Source: Planctomycetota bacterium (GTDB lineage: Bacteria > Planctomycetota > J058 > JAJDCP01). From it: a stretch of DNA of 64,000 nucleotides. The notes beneath the pieces are model-generated. The model was not told where the DNA came from, did no database searches, and saw only the letters and a list, made by a program, of their open reading frames with translations. The position numbers and the translations under genes were made by a program. This document shows, piece by piece, positions 33,690-42,005 of this stretch. Location: contig JAJDCP010000046.1 in the NCBI GenBank assembly GCA_029260765.1, positions 1 through 64,000 of the forward strand. The letters run 5' to 3'. The stretch's first letter is position 1, and every line of letters starts with the position of its first letter.

Positions 33690-34634
33690 TTCCGGCCTAC
33701 GACGCATGATCCACAGTATCAGCAACAATACCAGGCAAACTGCCAGCGCGCCAAGATTGAAGCCGAGCGGGTCCTGTTGGCGCGCATCCCAGGCTCGCAA
33801 CAGGAAAGCCCAGGTCTCATCACCAAACAGCATCAGCCAGAAACTGGCCGCGCACAAATGCGGCCCGAAGGGCATCAGCGAGGTCTTGCGGGTCAGCTTC
33901 AACGCCAGCCCGAAGAATGTGCCGAGGAAGCAGGCGCCGGCAATCGCCAAGAGCACCGGCTGCCAGCCGAGCAAGCCGCCGAGCATGCCCATCAGCTTGA
34001 CGTCGCCCATCCCCATCGCTTCGCGCTTGAAGGCCCATGCACCAATCACCGCGACCAGATAGAGTGACCCTGCCCCAGTAGCCGCGCCAGCCAGGGATCC
34101 GAGCAGCCGCAGCACGGCAGGGTGGCTGACGCCAAGCAGTGTACCCGCGCTCTGCAGCGGCTCGACGAAGCCCGGCACAAGGCAGGCCACCACCGGTGCC
34201 AGCACGATACCGGGGAGGTCTATGCGGTCAGGGATGATCTTCCAGTCGATGTCGATCAACGAGACGACGACCAGGATGCTCGCCAGGATCTGCAGGCACA
34301 GCATGCGCGGGAGCGGCTGAGGATCGAGCCAGGCGGTGCGCCAAGCGATCAGCACCCACAGGCCGGCCACCAGCGCCTCGACGAGGGGATAGCGGATCGA
34401 GATCGGCATCTTGCAATTCCGACAGCGCGCACGCAGAGCCAGCCAACTCAGTACGGGCAGGTTGTCGTACCAGGCGATGGTCTGCATGCAGCCCGGGCAG
34501 AATGACCGCAACGGCCGGGAAACCGAGCGGCAGCGCCGGGGGATCCGGTAGATCGCGACATTGCAGAAACTCCCCACCATCGCGCCGAACAAGCCGCTGT
34601 AGATGAGCAGAAGAACAGGCGGAATCCAAAACAT
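33687..34634 (-). CDS. pilD: Prepilin peptidase / N-methyltransferase PilD
   Basis: A 315-residue bifunctional prepilin peptidase with about eight membrane segments. It has GSFCNVAIYRIP, the zinc tetrad CPGC and CRNC, the first catalytic Asp in SLIDIDWKIIPD and the second in GMGDVKLMGMLGG, then MPFGPHL. It removes leader peptides from the pilins and methylates the new N-terminal residue. The substrates are the two pilins in this window and perhaps pseudopilins elsewhere. It starts 33 bp after hslU on the same strand, and its stop codon lies inside the inverted-repeat element. Confidence 0.93.
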   Translation of the reverse strand: MFWIPPVLLLIYSGLFGAMVGSFCNVAIYRIPRRCRSVSRPLRSFCPGCMQTIAWYDNLPVLSWLALRARCRNCKMPISIRYPLVEALVAGLWVLIAWRTAWLDPQPLPRMLCLQILASILVVVSLIDIDWKIIPDRIDLPGIVLAPVVACLVPGFVEPLQSAGTLLGVSHPAVLRLLGSLAGAATGAGSLYLVAVIGAWAFKREAMGMGDVKLMGMLGGLLGWQPVLLAIAGACFLGTFFGLALKLTRKTSLMPFGPHLCAASFWLMLFGDETWAFLLRAWDARQQDPLGFNLGALAVCLVLLLILWIMRRRPE

Positions 34635-34667
34635 AGGAAGGGTTCTCAGTGGGACGCGATGGCTGCC

Positions 34668-35999
34668 TTAAAGGATGTAGCGAGAGAGGTCCTCGTCCTC
34701 TGCGATATCGCTCAAGGCGCGCTCGACGAACTCTTTGTCTACGAGCACAGTTTCGCCCGCACGCTCCGGAGCCTCGAAAAGGAGCTCTTCGAGCAGTTTT
34801 TCGAAGACGGTGTGCAGGCGGCGCGCGCCGATATTCTGGGTGGTCTGGTTCACCTTGTAGGACAGCTCGGCGAGCCCTTCCAAGGCCTCATCGCTGAATT
34901 CCAGCATGACCTTCTCGGTCTGCAAGAGCGCCGTGTATTGTTTCGTCAGGGCGTTCTCCGGCTCCTTGATGATGCGCAGGAAGTCTTCTTTCTTGAGCGA
35001 GCGCAACTCGACACGGATCGGGAAGCGACCCTGCAGCTCGGGAATCAAGTCTGCAGGCTTGGAGACATTGAAGGCGCCTGCCGCGATGAACAGGATATGG
35101 TCGGTCTTGACGACACCGTGACGCGTGGTGACCGTCGAGCCTTCGATGATCGGCAGCAGGTCTCGTTGCACACCTTCGCGGGAGATGTTCGGACCCTGGC
35201 CCCGCGCCCCTCCGGCGATCTTGTCGATCTCATCCAGGAAGACGATGCCCGAATTCTGCACTCTGTCGAGAGCTTCCCGGATCGCCTTGTCGCGGTCGAT
35301 CAGCTTCTCAGACTCCTCCTGCAGCAGCACGGGGCGCGCGTCTTTGATCTTGACCTTGCGCTCCTTGACCTTCTTGGGCGACAACTTCTCGAACAGGTTC
35401 TGGAAATCGAAGCCGACCTGTTCGACTCCCGCGTTGGAGAAAACCTCCAGCGATGGCATTCCCGACTTCTCCTCGATGCGCAGCTCGATCTCCCGGTCTT
35501 CGAGCTTGCCCTCCTGGAGCTTGCTGCGGATCTTGTCGCGGGTGGACTCGCGCCGCTCGGGGTCTTTGCCGAAGCCGACCTCTGACTCGGGCAGCAGCGC
35601 ATCGAGGATGCGCTCTTCGACATTCTTCTCAGCCTGCTCGATCACCCCTTCGCGTTTCTCGGTCCGGATCAGGTTGACGGCCACATCGACCAGGTCGCGC
35701 ACCATGCTCTCAACGTCTCGACCGTGGTACCCGACCTCGGTGTACTTGGAGGCCTCCACCTTGATGAACGGCGCGCGGATCAATTGCGCAAGGCGTCGCG
35801 CAATCTCGGTCTTTCCCACGCCGGTCGGTCCGATCATGATGATGTTCTTGGGCGTGACCTCTTCCTTCATAGGTCCTTCAAGCTGCATACGTCGCCAGCG
35901 GTTCCGGATCGCGATGGCGACGGCGCGTTTGGCGTCCTGCTGGCCGACGATGTACTTGTCGAGCTCGAAGACGATGTGGCGAGGAGTCAAGTCATTCAC
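34668..35999 (-). CDS. hslU: ATP-dependent protease ATPase subunit HslU
   Basis: A 443-residue AAA+ unfoldase of the HslUV protease. It has ELDKYIVGQQDAKRAVAIAI at the N-terminus, Walker A GPTGVGKTE (about 60), the pore motif GYHGRDVE (GYVG type) and the intermediate domain (about 110-230). Walker B is in SGIVFLDEIDKIA. The C-terminal tail EDLSRYIL inserts into HslV pockets to activate it. It works in the cytosol, unfolding substrates and feeding them to HslV. Its ATG overlaps the hslV TGA (ATGA at 35996-35999), fitting equal synthesis of both subunits. Confidence 0.96.
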   Translation of the reverse strand: MNDLTPRHIVFELDKYIVGQQDAKRAVAIAIRNRWRRMQLEGPMKEEVTPKNIIMIGPTGVGKTEIARRLAQLIRAPFIKVEASKYTEVGYHGRDVESMVRDLVDVAVNLIRTEKREGVIEQAEKNVEERILDALLPESEVGFGKDPERRESTRDKIRSKLQEGKLEDREIELRIEEKSGMPSLEVFSNAGVEQVGFDFQNLFEKLSPKKVKERKVKIKDARPVLLQEESEKLIDRDKAIREALDRVQNSGIVFLDEIDKIAGGARGQGPNISREGVQRDLLPIIEGSTVTTRHGVVKTDHILFIAAGAFNVSKPADLIPELQGRFPIRVELRSLKKEDFLRIIKEPENALTKQYTALLQTEKVMLEFSDEALEGLAELSYKVNQTTQNIGARRLHTVFEKLLEELLFEAPERAGETVLVDKEFVERALSDIAEDEDLSRYIL

Positions 36000-36526
36000 G
36001 AGCCGGCCTCCAGGACTTCAACTTTGACCTGGGCATTGGTGAACACGTCGATGTCCCCGGCGATCGCGAGGGCCTCTGTAACGATCTCGGCTGCGCTGAG
36101 CTCGCTGTGTTTCTTGAGTGCCCGCGCAGCAGCGACAGCCAGGTTGCCGCCCGACCCCACTCCCATGATGCCGTCGTCGGGCTCCATCAGATCGCCGGTA
36201 CCACTGACGAGCAGTGAGCGGTCGTGGCTGACGGCCAGCATTATCGCCTCGAGCTTGCGCAGCACCTTGTCGGTGCGCCACTGCTTGGCCAGCTCGGCAG
36301 CGGCCTTCAGCATGTTGGCGGGGTATTTGGCCAGTTCGACCTCGAAACGGTCGAGCAGCGCCAGCCCATCGGCAGCTGCGCCCGCAAAGCCGACCAGCAC
36401 GGACCCTTTGGCCAGGCTGCGGATCTTGCGTGCCTCGTGCTTGATCGCTGCGTTGTTGAGCGTCACCTGGCCATCGCCGCCGATGGCTACCTTGCCGCGA
36501 TGACGAACCGAGAGAATGGTGGTCAC
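35996..36526 (-). CDS. hslV: ATP-dependent protease peptidase subunit HslV
   Basis: GTG at 36526 with AGGAGG five bases upstream gives 176 residues. The N-terminus MTTILSV supplies the catalytic Thr after Met removal, followed by VAIGGDGQVTL, the oxyanion Lys region and GFAGAAAD. GSGGNLAVAAARAL and AGDIDVFTNAQ are conserved. It forms the double-hexamer proteolytic chamber of HslUV. Length and motifs are standard, with no extra propeptide, so it should be active directly after Met cleavage. hslU is co-translated downstream. Confidence 0.96.
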   Translation of the reverse strand: MTTILSVRHRGKVAIGGDGQVTLNNAAIKHEARKIRSLAKGSVLVGFAGAAADGLALLDRFEVELAKYPANMLKAAAELAKQWRTDKVLRKLEAIMLAVSHDRSLLVSGTGDLMEPDDGIMGVGSGGNLAVAAARALKKHSELSAAEIVTEALAIAGDIDVFTNAQVKVEVLEAGS

Positions 36527-36593
36527 GGTTGCCTCCTGCCGGAATGCCGCCTGACCTTAACCCGCTACGTGCAGGAGCGCAAGGCTAGCAGCA

Positions 36594-37424
36594 CTAGCCC
36601 AGTGCACGGATGCCGTCGATCACCGCGTCCGCCACAGCCTGGCGGGCATCGACAGCCAACGACTCGGAACGGATCGCGTCGCGGAACGCTGCCGCCCGCT
36701 GCACCGGACCGAATACGTGCCGCACGGTGTCCGGCCGCGCGGCCTCTTCGGCCATGGCCCGGCCCGCGCAGGGAGGCAAGGTGTTGCCTTCGATGTTCAA
36801 CAGCACGAAGTTCTGCACCATGCGCAGGTAGCCGTCGACCTGGGGCAGGCCACGGCCGGTCTCGGGGCGCTCGGGGCGGAAGCGCGTGCCCGTGGGGAAC
36901 AGGAAGAGCAGACCCCGCCGCCGCAGCACCTGGCGCGCGGCGCGAAGAGCCGCTAGATTCATGGCCCGCGCCTGCCTCAAGGCAGCGTCGTGCGCGCAGC
37001 GGTCCAAGTGCGAAGGCGGTGAGACAAAGATGCGGGGAAAGGCCTCACAGAACATCCGGCAGACATCCGACTCTTCGTGGAGCTTGCGGCCCGCCATAAA
37101 GTGCAGCCGGTCGAAGAGGGGTTCACGCCCCGCGCGCGCCAAGAGCGTATAGAGGTTGGGGACGTCGAAATTGGAGTTATGCCACGCGAGCACCATTCCT
37201 GGCTCGCCCGCGTCGGCGCGCGCGGCCAGCTCCTCAAGCTGGTGCAGTCCCTGGAGGCCGCTGCCCGGGAGCATCAGGTCGCTACAGATGCGCAGAATCG
37301 CGCCACGGTTGTCACGGTGCGCTGGGCGGAAGACGCTTGCCGGGGAAAGCTCAGGCTCCACGTAACAGCGCATGCGGGAAAGCTCATGAGCGTAGCGGTT
37401 CCTCAGCGGGACGACGACGGTCAT
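36594..37424 (-). CDS. Glycerolipid acyltransferase-like protein (HX4D type)
   Basis: ATG at 37424 follows GAGAGG; the open frame extends to 37478 without a site. The 276-residue protein has the acyltransferase motif I WHNSNFD (His, four residues, Asp) at about 100, LFLFPTGTRFRPERP as motif III (usual form FPEGTR), and LPQVDGYLRMVQ. Spacing recalls glycerol-3-phosphate or 1-acylglycerol-3-phosphate acyltransferases. It differs clearly from the NHSG-type enzyme at 16601. The exact acceptor is unknown. Its stop lies within a small GGCTAG/CTAGCC hairpin (36583-36599), then hslV follows 67 bp later. It is divergent from the ceramidase-like gene. Confidence 0.7.
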   Translation of the reverse strand: MTVVVPLRNRYAHELSRMRCYVEPELSPASVFRPAHRDNRGAILRICSDLMLPGSGLQGLHQLEELAARADAGEPGMVLAWHNSNFDVPNLYTLLARAGREPLFDRLHFMAGRKLHEESDVCRMFCEAFPRIFVSPPSHLDRCAHDAALRQARAMNLAALRAARQVLRRRGLLFLFPTGTRFRPERPETGRGLPQVDGYLRMVQNFVLLNIEGNTLPPCAGRAMAEEAARPDTVRHVFGPVQRAAAFRDAIRSESLAVDARQAVADAVIDGIRALG

Positions 37425-37657
37425 GGGGCACCTCTCTGGGTCTGACGGATAACCCGTTGCAAGCAAACCGGCGGCCAATCCAGAAGACAGTCACAATTCC
37501 ATACAAATCAAACACTTATGGCTATACCACCTCGGCCGACAGCCGCTGACAGGTGTTGAACGAACGTCAGGATTTCCCCGCTGCGCTGGAAGTGCACGAC
37601 CGCACATCCCTGTCTGTGCTACCCTTTAAGCATTACATGTTTGATGGAGACAACCTG

Positions 37658-39001
37658 ATGCGTTCCAGCTTCTTGCTGGTCTGTGCCCTCAGCCTCATTT
37701 GCGCCGGCCAGGAGCTGCGCGTAGGGGTGGCCGAGACCGTGCTCGACCTGCCCGAGGGGGTCCCGCTGGGTGGCTATGGCAGCCGCCTGCGCCTCGAGGG
37801 GCCCGACCTCGATCCTCGCAACTACCACGTGCTGCACCACCCCTCGACCGGTGCGCGCGACCCGATCGCCGCCCAGGCCCTGGTGTTTGAGCAGGGGCCT
37901 TTGAGCGTCGCCGTGATCTGCCTCGATGCCATCGGGGTCGAAGGACTGCTGGTCGACGACGTCTTGCAGGCCGTACAAAAACGGGGACTGCCTCTGGCCG
38001 ACGGCCAACTGATCATGGCCGCCAGCCACACCCACAGTGGCCCCGGCGCCCTCAGCCGACGCTGGGCCTGGCAGATCGGCGCGGTCGATCGCTTCAACCG
38101 CCGGGTCCATCGGCGTGTGGTCCGCAGCCTTGCCGGGGTCGTCGAGGCTGCCTGGCTCGCTCGTCGTCCGGCACGCTTGGGCTATGGTAGCATCGCGGTC
38201 CCCGGCACCACACGCAACCGCCGCTCAGGACGTTCGGAGCTGGTCGACGGCAGCGACGTGGACCCGACACTGCGCCTGCTGCGGGTCGACGATGCGAAGA
38301 CCGATGCGCCGATGGCCGTGTTGATGAACTTCGCCATCCATGGAACCTGCCTCGGCGGCGACACCTCCGAGCTGTCAGGCGACGTGCCCGGAGCGATCCG
38401 CCGGGCCGTCAGCGCGCAACTCGGGATCCCGGTGCTCTTCAGCAACGCGGCGCTGGGCGATGTTTCGCCCTCTCCGGGCGGCGAGCGGGGGATGGTTGAG
38501 GTCCCCCCCCAGCTGGCCGCGGCAGCCGCTGAGCTGCTGCCTCGCATCGAGACTTCGGCCGAGGCCTTCGCTGTGGCTCACAACGAGCACGATTTTGGGC
38601 TTTTCCGGCTGCATCCGGATGTCGGTGCGGGCGAGCTGGAGGATGGATCTTGGGGAATGTTGGCCGCCGGGCTGCTGGTCCAGCTGGGACCGCGGGTGGG
38701 CGAGCCCTGGTTGGACACGCGCTTCCGCTTCACCGCGTTGCGGCTGGGGGAGCTGGTGCTGCTGTGCGTTCCCGGAGAGCCGATCGTCGAGCTCGGCTAC
38801 CGGCTGCAGGCGATGGGCCGTGCGGCGGGGTACGAGGACGCCTGGGTGCTGGGTTGTTGCAACGGGCACATGGGCTACATCGCCACCGAAGAGGAATACG
38901 AGCAGGGTGGCTACGAGGCCTGGATGACCTTTTTCGGGCCGGAGACGGCAGAGCAGGTTCAGAATCAGCTGCAAAAGGCTGTTGAGGCGCTCGACCCCTG
39001 A
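37658..39001 (+). CDS. Secreted neutral/alkaline ceramidase-like protein
   Basis: ATG at 37658 follows TGGAGA; the open frame to 37553 has no signal sequence. The 447-residue product begins with a signal peptide (SSFLLVCALSLICAGQ). The first domain matches neutral ceramidases: GVAETVLDLPEGVPLGGYG, a metal-binding SHTHSGPG (about 127), NFAIHGT and NAALGDVSPSPG. The C-terminus (VPGEPIVELG, GCCNGHMGYIATEEEYEQGGYE) fits. Family members hydrolyse N-acyl amide bonds of ceramides outside the cytoplasm; many bacterial relatives are uncharacterised and the substrate here is unproven. At 447 residues it lacks the C-terminal Ig-like domain of longer ceramidases. It converges head-on with the phosphatase gene. 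Confidence 0.85.
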   Translation: MRSSFLLVCALSLICAGQELRVGVAETVLDLPEGVPLGGYGSRLRLEGPDLDPRNYHVLHHPSTGARDPIAAQALVFEQGPLSVAVICLDAIGVEGLLVDDVLQAVQKRGLPLADGQLIMAASHTHSGPGALSRRWAWQIGAVDRFNRRVHRRVVRSLAGVVEAAWLARRPARLGYGSIAVPGTTRNRRSGRSELVDGSDVDPTLRLLRVDDAKTDAPMAVLMNFAIHGTCLGGDTSELSGDVPGAIRRAVSAQLGIPVLFSNAALGDVSPSPGGERGMVEVPPQLAAAAAELLPRIETSAEAFAVAHNEHDFGLFRLHPDVGAGELEDGSWGMLAAGLLVQLGPRVGEPWLDTRFRFTALRLGELVLLCVPGEPIVELGYRLQAMGRAAGYEDAWVLGCCNGHMGYIATEEEYEQGGYEAWMTFFGPETAEQVQNQLQKAVEALDP

Positions 39002-39991
39002 TCAGCGCTTCGGCGCTCCTTCCCCAGCTCGACGCTCGGGTACGGCCAGCCCGTGCCGCCGCAACAGGGCGCGCAGGCTGCCCGGCTGGTAGAGATCGAG
39101 GTACGCTCCCAGGATCTCCGTGCCATCCCACGAGGCCCACATGTGCTTGCGCATGGTCGCATCGGCCTCTTCCCGGCTGGCTGCCTGGAATTCCATCGCG
39201 TACAGCGCACACACCACACCTGTCCGGTCGGCCCCGCCCTTGCAATGCACCAGGACAGGCGCACGCGCAGGATCGAGCAGCACGCGGAAGGCTTCGGCCA
39301 GCTCTTCTTCCCGGGGCGCCCGCGAGGCGCTCATGCCGATCCGCACGTGCTCGAGCCCCAGCTCGGCGATGCGCTCGTTCAGGCTCAGCTGACGGGGGCC
39401 CCGGGCCCGCTCAGCTGCCGAGGCATCCGGTCCCGGGAAGTACCACTCCTGCGCATCCAGCTCACCGTTGAGCGACAACACGGTCCGGATGCCGTGCTCG
39501 GCGACCAGCCGGTCCAGCGCGCGTGCCGAGGGTTGCCGGCTGCGCAGAAGGCCTGCCTCTTCGTCCAACCAGCCCACGTTGGTCTCGAGCAGCCACGCCA
39601 ACGCCCCCTCGCTGCCGAGCACCCGCAACCCCATCTGCAAGGCGCGCTCACGCCGCCCCGGCTGGACCAACAGCTCAAAGGACTCGCCCTGCTGCCAGCG
39701 CCAACGCACCCGTCGCTCACTGTCGTCACGCTCGTAGAAACGCGCGGAACCGTCGCTGCTCGAGAGCAACAGCCCCTTCTCTACCACGGCCACCAGGCCC
39801 GATTCTGCCTCGATGCGGCCGGATTCGAAGCGCCGCTCGAGCTGGTACTGTGCGTCGGACCCTATGCGCAGCTCTCCGTCGAAGACCTCAGCGCCCCGCT
39901 CGCCCCGACAGCGATGCGGCTCGAGGATCTGCAGCTCCTGTGCCCAGGCTCCCCAGGCGAGAAAGGCGAGCAGGGCTGTGATGCGGGCCAT
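39002..39991 (-). CDS. Secreted dual-specificity / tyrosine phosphatase-like protein
   Basis: ATG at 39991 follows TGGAGGAA; 329 residues. A signal peptide (ITALLAFLAWGAWAQ) precedes a beta-rich N-terminal domain of about 130 residues with no recognised fold. A PTP-like domain follows: LSLNGELDAQEWYFPG, then VLVHCKGGADRTGVV, the HCx5R(T) P-loop with its catalytic Cys (about 246). It should dephosphorylate phospho-Tyr/Ser/Thr or phosphoinositide-like substrates outside the cytoplasm, as fits the signal peptide. It sits 17 bp after the efflux permease and is probably the last gene of that operon. No general-acid Asp could be assigned with confidence. Confidence 0.8.
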   Translation of the reverse strand: MARITALLAFLAWGAWAQELQILEPHRCRGERGAEVFDGELRIGSDAQYQLERRFESGRIEAESGLVAVVEKGLLLSSSDGSARFYERDDSERRVRWRWQQGESFELLVQPGRRERALQMGLRVLGSEGALAWLLETNVGWLDEEAGLLRSRQPSARALDRLVAEHGIRTVLSLNGELDAQEWYFPGPDASAAERARGPRQLSLNERIAELGLEHVRIGMSASRAPREEELAEAFRVLLDPARAPVLVHCKGGADRTGVVCALYAMEFQAASREEADATMRKHMWASWDGTEILGAYLDLYQPGSLRALLRRHGLAVPERRAGEGAPKR

Positions 39992-40008
39992 AGGGATTCC
40001 TCCAGCAG

Positions 40009-41271
40009 TCACTCATGCCGCAGAGCCACGATCGGATCGAGCCGCGCGGCCTTGATCGCAGGGAACATGCCGAACACCACGCCGACACTGGCCGCAAACC
40101 CGAACGCCATCACCACGGCCCAAAACGGAATCGCCGCGCGCTCAAGCTCGGCGCCGGGGATGTTGGCCACCATCCACGTCAGCATCTGGCCACAGAGCAC
40201 ACCGATCAAACCGCCGACGAAACAGAGCATGATCGACTCGACCAGGAATTGCAGCAGGATCGCCGCGGGCCGCGCACCGACCGCTTTGCGCAGGCCGATC
40301 TCACGGGTGCGTTCCGAAACCGAGACGAGCATGATGTTCATGATGCCCACGCCCCCCACCAGCAAGGAGATCCCAACGATGCCGCCCGCCACCATGGTGA
40401 TGGTCAGGGCGATGGCGTTGAAGCGCTGCAAGAACTCCTCGATCACCTGCACATTGAACGTGTCCGGGTCCTCATAGCTGAGCTGGCGGCTGCGGCGCAG
40501 GAAAAAACGTACCTCCGCTCTCGCATCGGCGGAGAGCTCGGGGGAGACGCTGGTCGCGATCACGTGGAAAAAGGGCTTCTGGAGCTTCCAGGCAGTCGCG
40601 AAGGGAATGAACACCTGCAGCTGCTCCCCCTGCCCACCGAAGCGGGAGGAGTCGTTGCCCTTCTCGACCAGCCCCACGATGCGGAAGCTGCGGTTGCCGA
40701 TCAGCAGCGCCTCGCCGACACAATCTTTGCGCAACCGCAGCGTGTCGCGCAGCTCGTCATCGATCAGGCAGGTGGGCCGCGCCTGTTGCTCATCGATCAT
40801 CGAGAACGGCCGGCCCAGAGTCACCGTGCGCTTCTCGATCGCATGCCAGGCAGGTTCGATGCCGACGATTTCCACCCCGTCCAGCCGCCGCCCTTCGGCC
40901 TTGACCGTCTGAGTGTAGCTGCCGATGCGGGTGAAACTCTCAATCGAAGGGCAGGCTTCGCCCAGGCCGTCGAATTCGTCCGGCCAGAAGCGCACAGTGC
41001 CCCAGTTGAAGCGGCCCGGCGGCGCGTCCTCGGGAAAGTCCGGGAAGATGAACATCTTGTTGGTGCCGAGAGCCTCGAATTCCGCCAGCACATTGCCGCG
41101 CAGACCGCTCAACGCGGCGATCACCGAGGTCACAGAGGCGACACCGATCACGATGCCCGAGGTCGTCAGCACCGAGCGCAGCTTGTTCGCCCAGATCTGA
41201 CCGACCGCGAGCAGCACGCTGAGGAAGAGCAGCCGCAGCAGCCGAAAGGGAAAGCCCAGCAACCTCCTCAT
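40009..41271 (-). CDS. ABC transporter permease, MacB/FtsX type
   Basis: A 420-residue permease. One N-terminal membrane helix follows RSVLTTSGIVIGVASV, the usual MacB/FtsX start. A large periplasmic domain spans about 50-290, and three C-terminal helices include GGVGIMNIMLVSVSERTREI and the RKAVGARPAAI coupling segment. The family works with a periplasmic adaptor and an outer-membrane channel to move lipoproteins, peptides or drugs; no outer-membrane partner is seen here. Its ATG overlaps the TGA of the ATPase gene (ATGA), and the adaptor precedes both. Confidence 0.9.
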   Translation of the reverse strand: MRRLLGFPFRLLRLLFLSVLLAVGQIWANKLRSVLTTSGIVIGVASVTSVIAALSGLRGNVLAEFEALGTNKMFIFPDFPEDAPPGRFNWGTVRFWPDEFDGLGEACPSIESFTRIGSYTQTVKAEGRRLDGVEIVGIEPAWHAIEKRTVTLGRPFSMIDEQQARPTCLIDDELRDTLRLRKDCVGEALLIGNRSFRIVGLVEKGNDSSRFGGQGEQLQVFIPFATAWKLQKPFFHVIATSVSPELSADARAEVRFFLRRSRQLSYEDPDTFNVQVIEEFLQRFNAIALTITMVAGGIVGISLLVGGVGIMNIMLVSVSERTREIGLRKAVGARPAAILLQFLVESIMLCFVGGLIGVLCGQMLTWMVANIPGAELERAAIPFWAVVMAFGFAASVGVVFGMFPAIKAARLDPIVALRHE

Positions 41272-42005
41272 GCCGCCTCCCTCAACGCTTGCAGCTCACG
41301 CTGCAGGCCGGGATCAGCGTTTACGGGCAGATCAGACACGATCTTTCCGTCGAGCATGCGGATCACCCGCCGGGCACGTACCGCGACGGCCGCTTCGTGG
41401 GTGACGACGATGATGGTCTGCCCCTCGGCGTGCAGCTCGCCGAACAAGGCCAGGATCTCTTCGCTGGTCTTGCTGTCCAGGTTTCCCGTCGGCTCGTCGG
41501 CGAGCAATATGCTCGGTTGGTTGATCAATGCCCGGGCGATGGCCACGCGCTGCTTCTGCCCGCCCGAGAGCTGGTTCGGACGGTGCCGCACACGATCCCC
41601 CAGCCCGACACGCCCCAGCACCTCTCGCGCGCGCTTGCGCCGGCCCCACCAACCGCGGGCTGCATAGATCATCGGCAACTCGACGTTCTGCAAGGCCGAC
41701 AACCGCGGCAGCAACTCGAAAGACTGGAAGACGAAACCGATGCGCTCATTGCGCACCTGCGCGAGCGCAGCGGCCCCCAGGCGCGTCGTGTTGCGGCCAT
41801 CGAGCTCGTAGCTGCCGTCGCTGGGCCGGTCGAGACAACCGAGGATGTTCATCAAGGTGCTCTTGCCCGAGCCCGAGGATCCCATCACGGCGACGTACTC
41901 ATTCGCACAGACGTCCAGGTCGACGCCGGCGAGGGCATGGATCACCTCGACCCCCACACGGTATACCTTGGTCAACCCACGCAAGCGGATCATCACACTA
42001 CTCAC
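41268..42005 (-). CDS. ABC transporter ATP-binding protein, LolD/MacB type
   Basis: A 245-residue nucleotide-binding subunit. It has Walker A GSSGSGKST (about 42), the Q loop in FVFQSFELLPRL, signature LSGGQKQR, Walker B LLADEPTGNLD, the H loop in VVTHE and the LolD-type spacing. GTG at 42005 overlaps the TGA of the adaptor gene (GTGA). It powers the permease encoded directly downstream. Order adaptor-ATPase-permease matches MacAB-like tripartite exporters. Confidence 0.93.
   Translation of the reverse strand: MSSVMIRLRGLTKVYRVGVEVIHALAGVDLDVCANEYVAVMGSSGSGKSTLMNILGCLDRPSDGSYELDGRNTTRLGAAALAQVRNERIGFVFQSFELLPRLSALQNVELPMIYAARGWWGRRKRAREVLGRVGLGDRVRHRPNQLSGGQKQRVAIARALINQPSILLADEPTGNLDSKTSEEILALFGELHAEGQTIIVVTHEAAVAVRARRVIRMLDGKIVSDLPVNADPGLQRELQALREAA

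Noticed and set aside
34659-36027. Plus-strand frames opposite hslU
   Set aside because: Antisense to an unambiguous HslU with full AAA+ motifs.
37425-37657. N-terminal extension of the ceramidase-like gene to 37553
   Set aside because: The extension has no ribosome site and would bury the signal peptide; ATG at 37658 has TGGAGA and a proper signal sequence.
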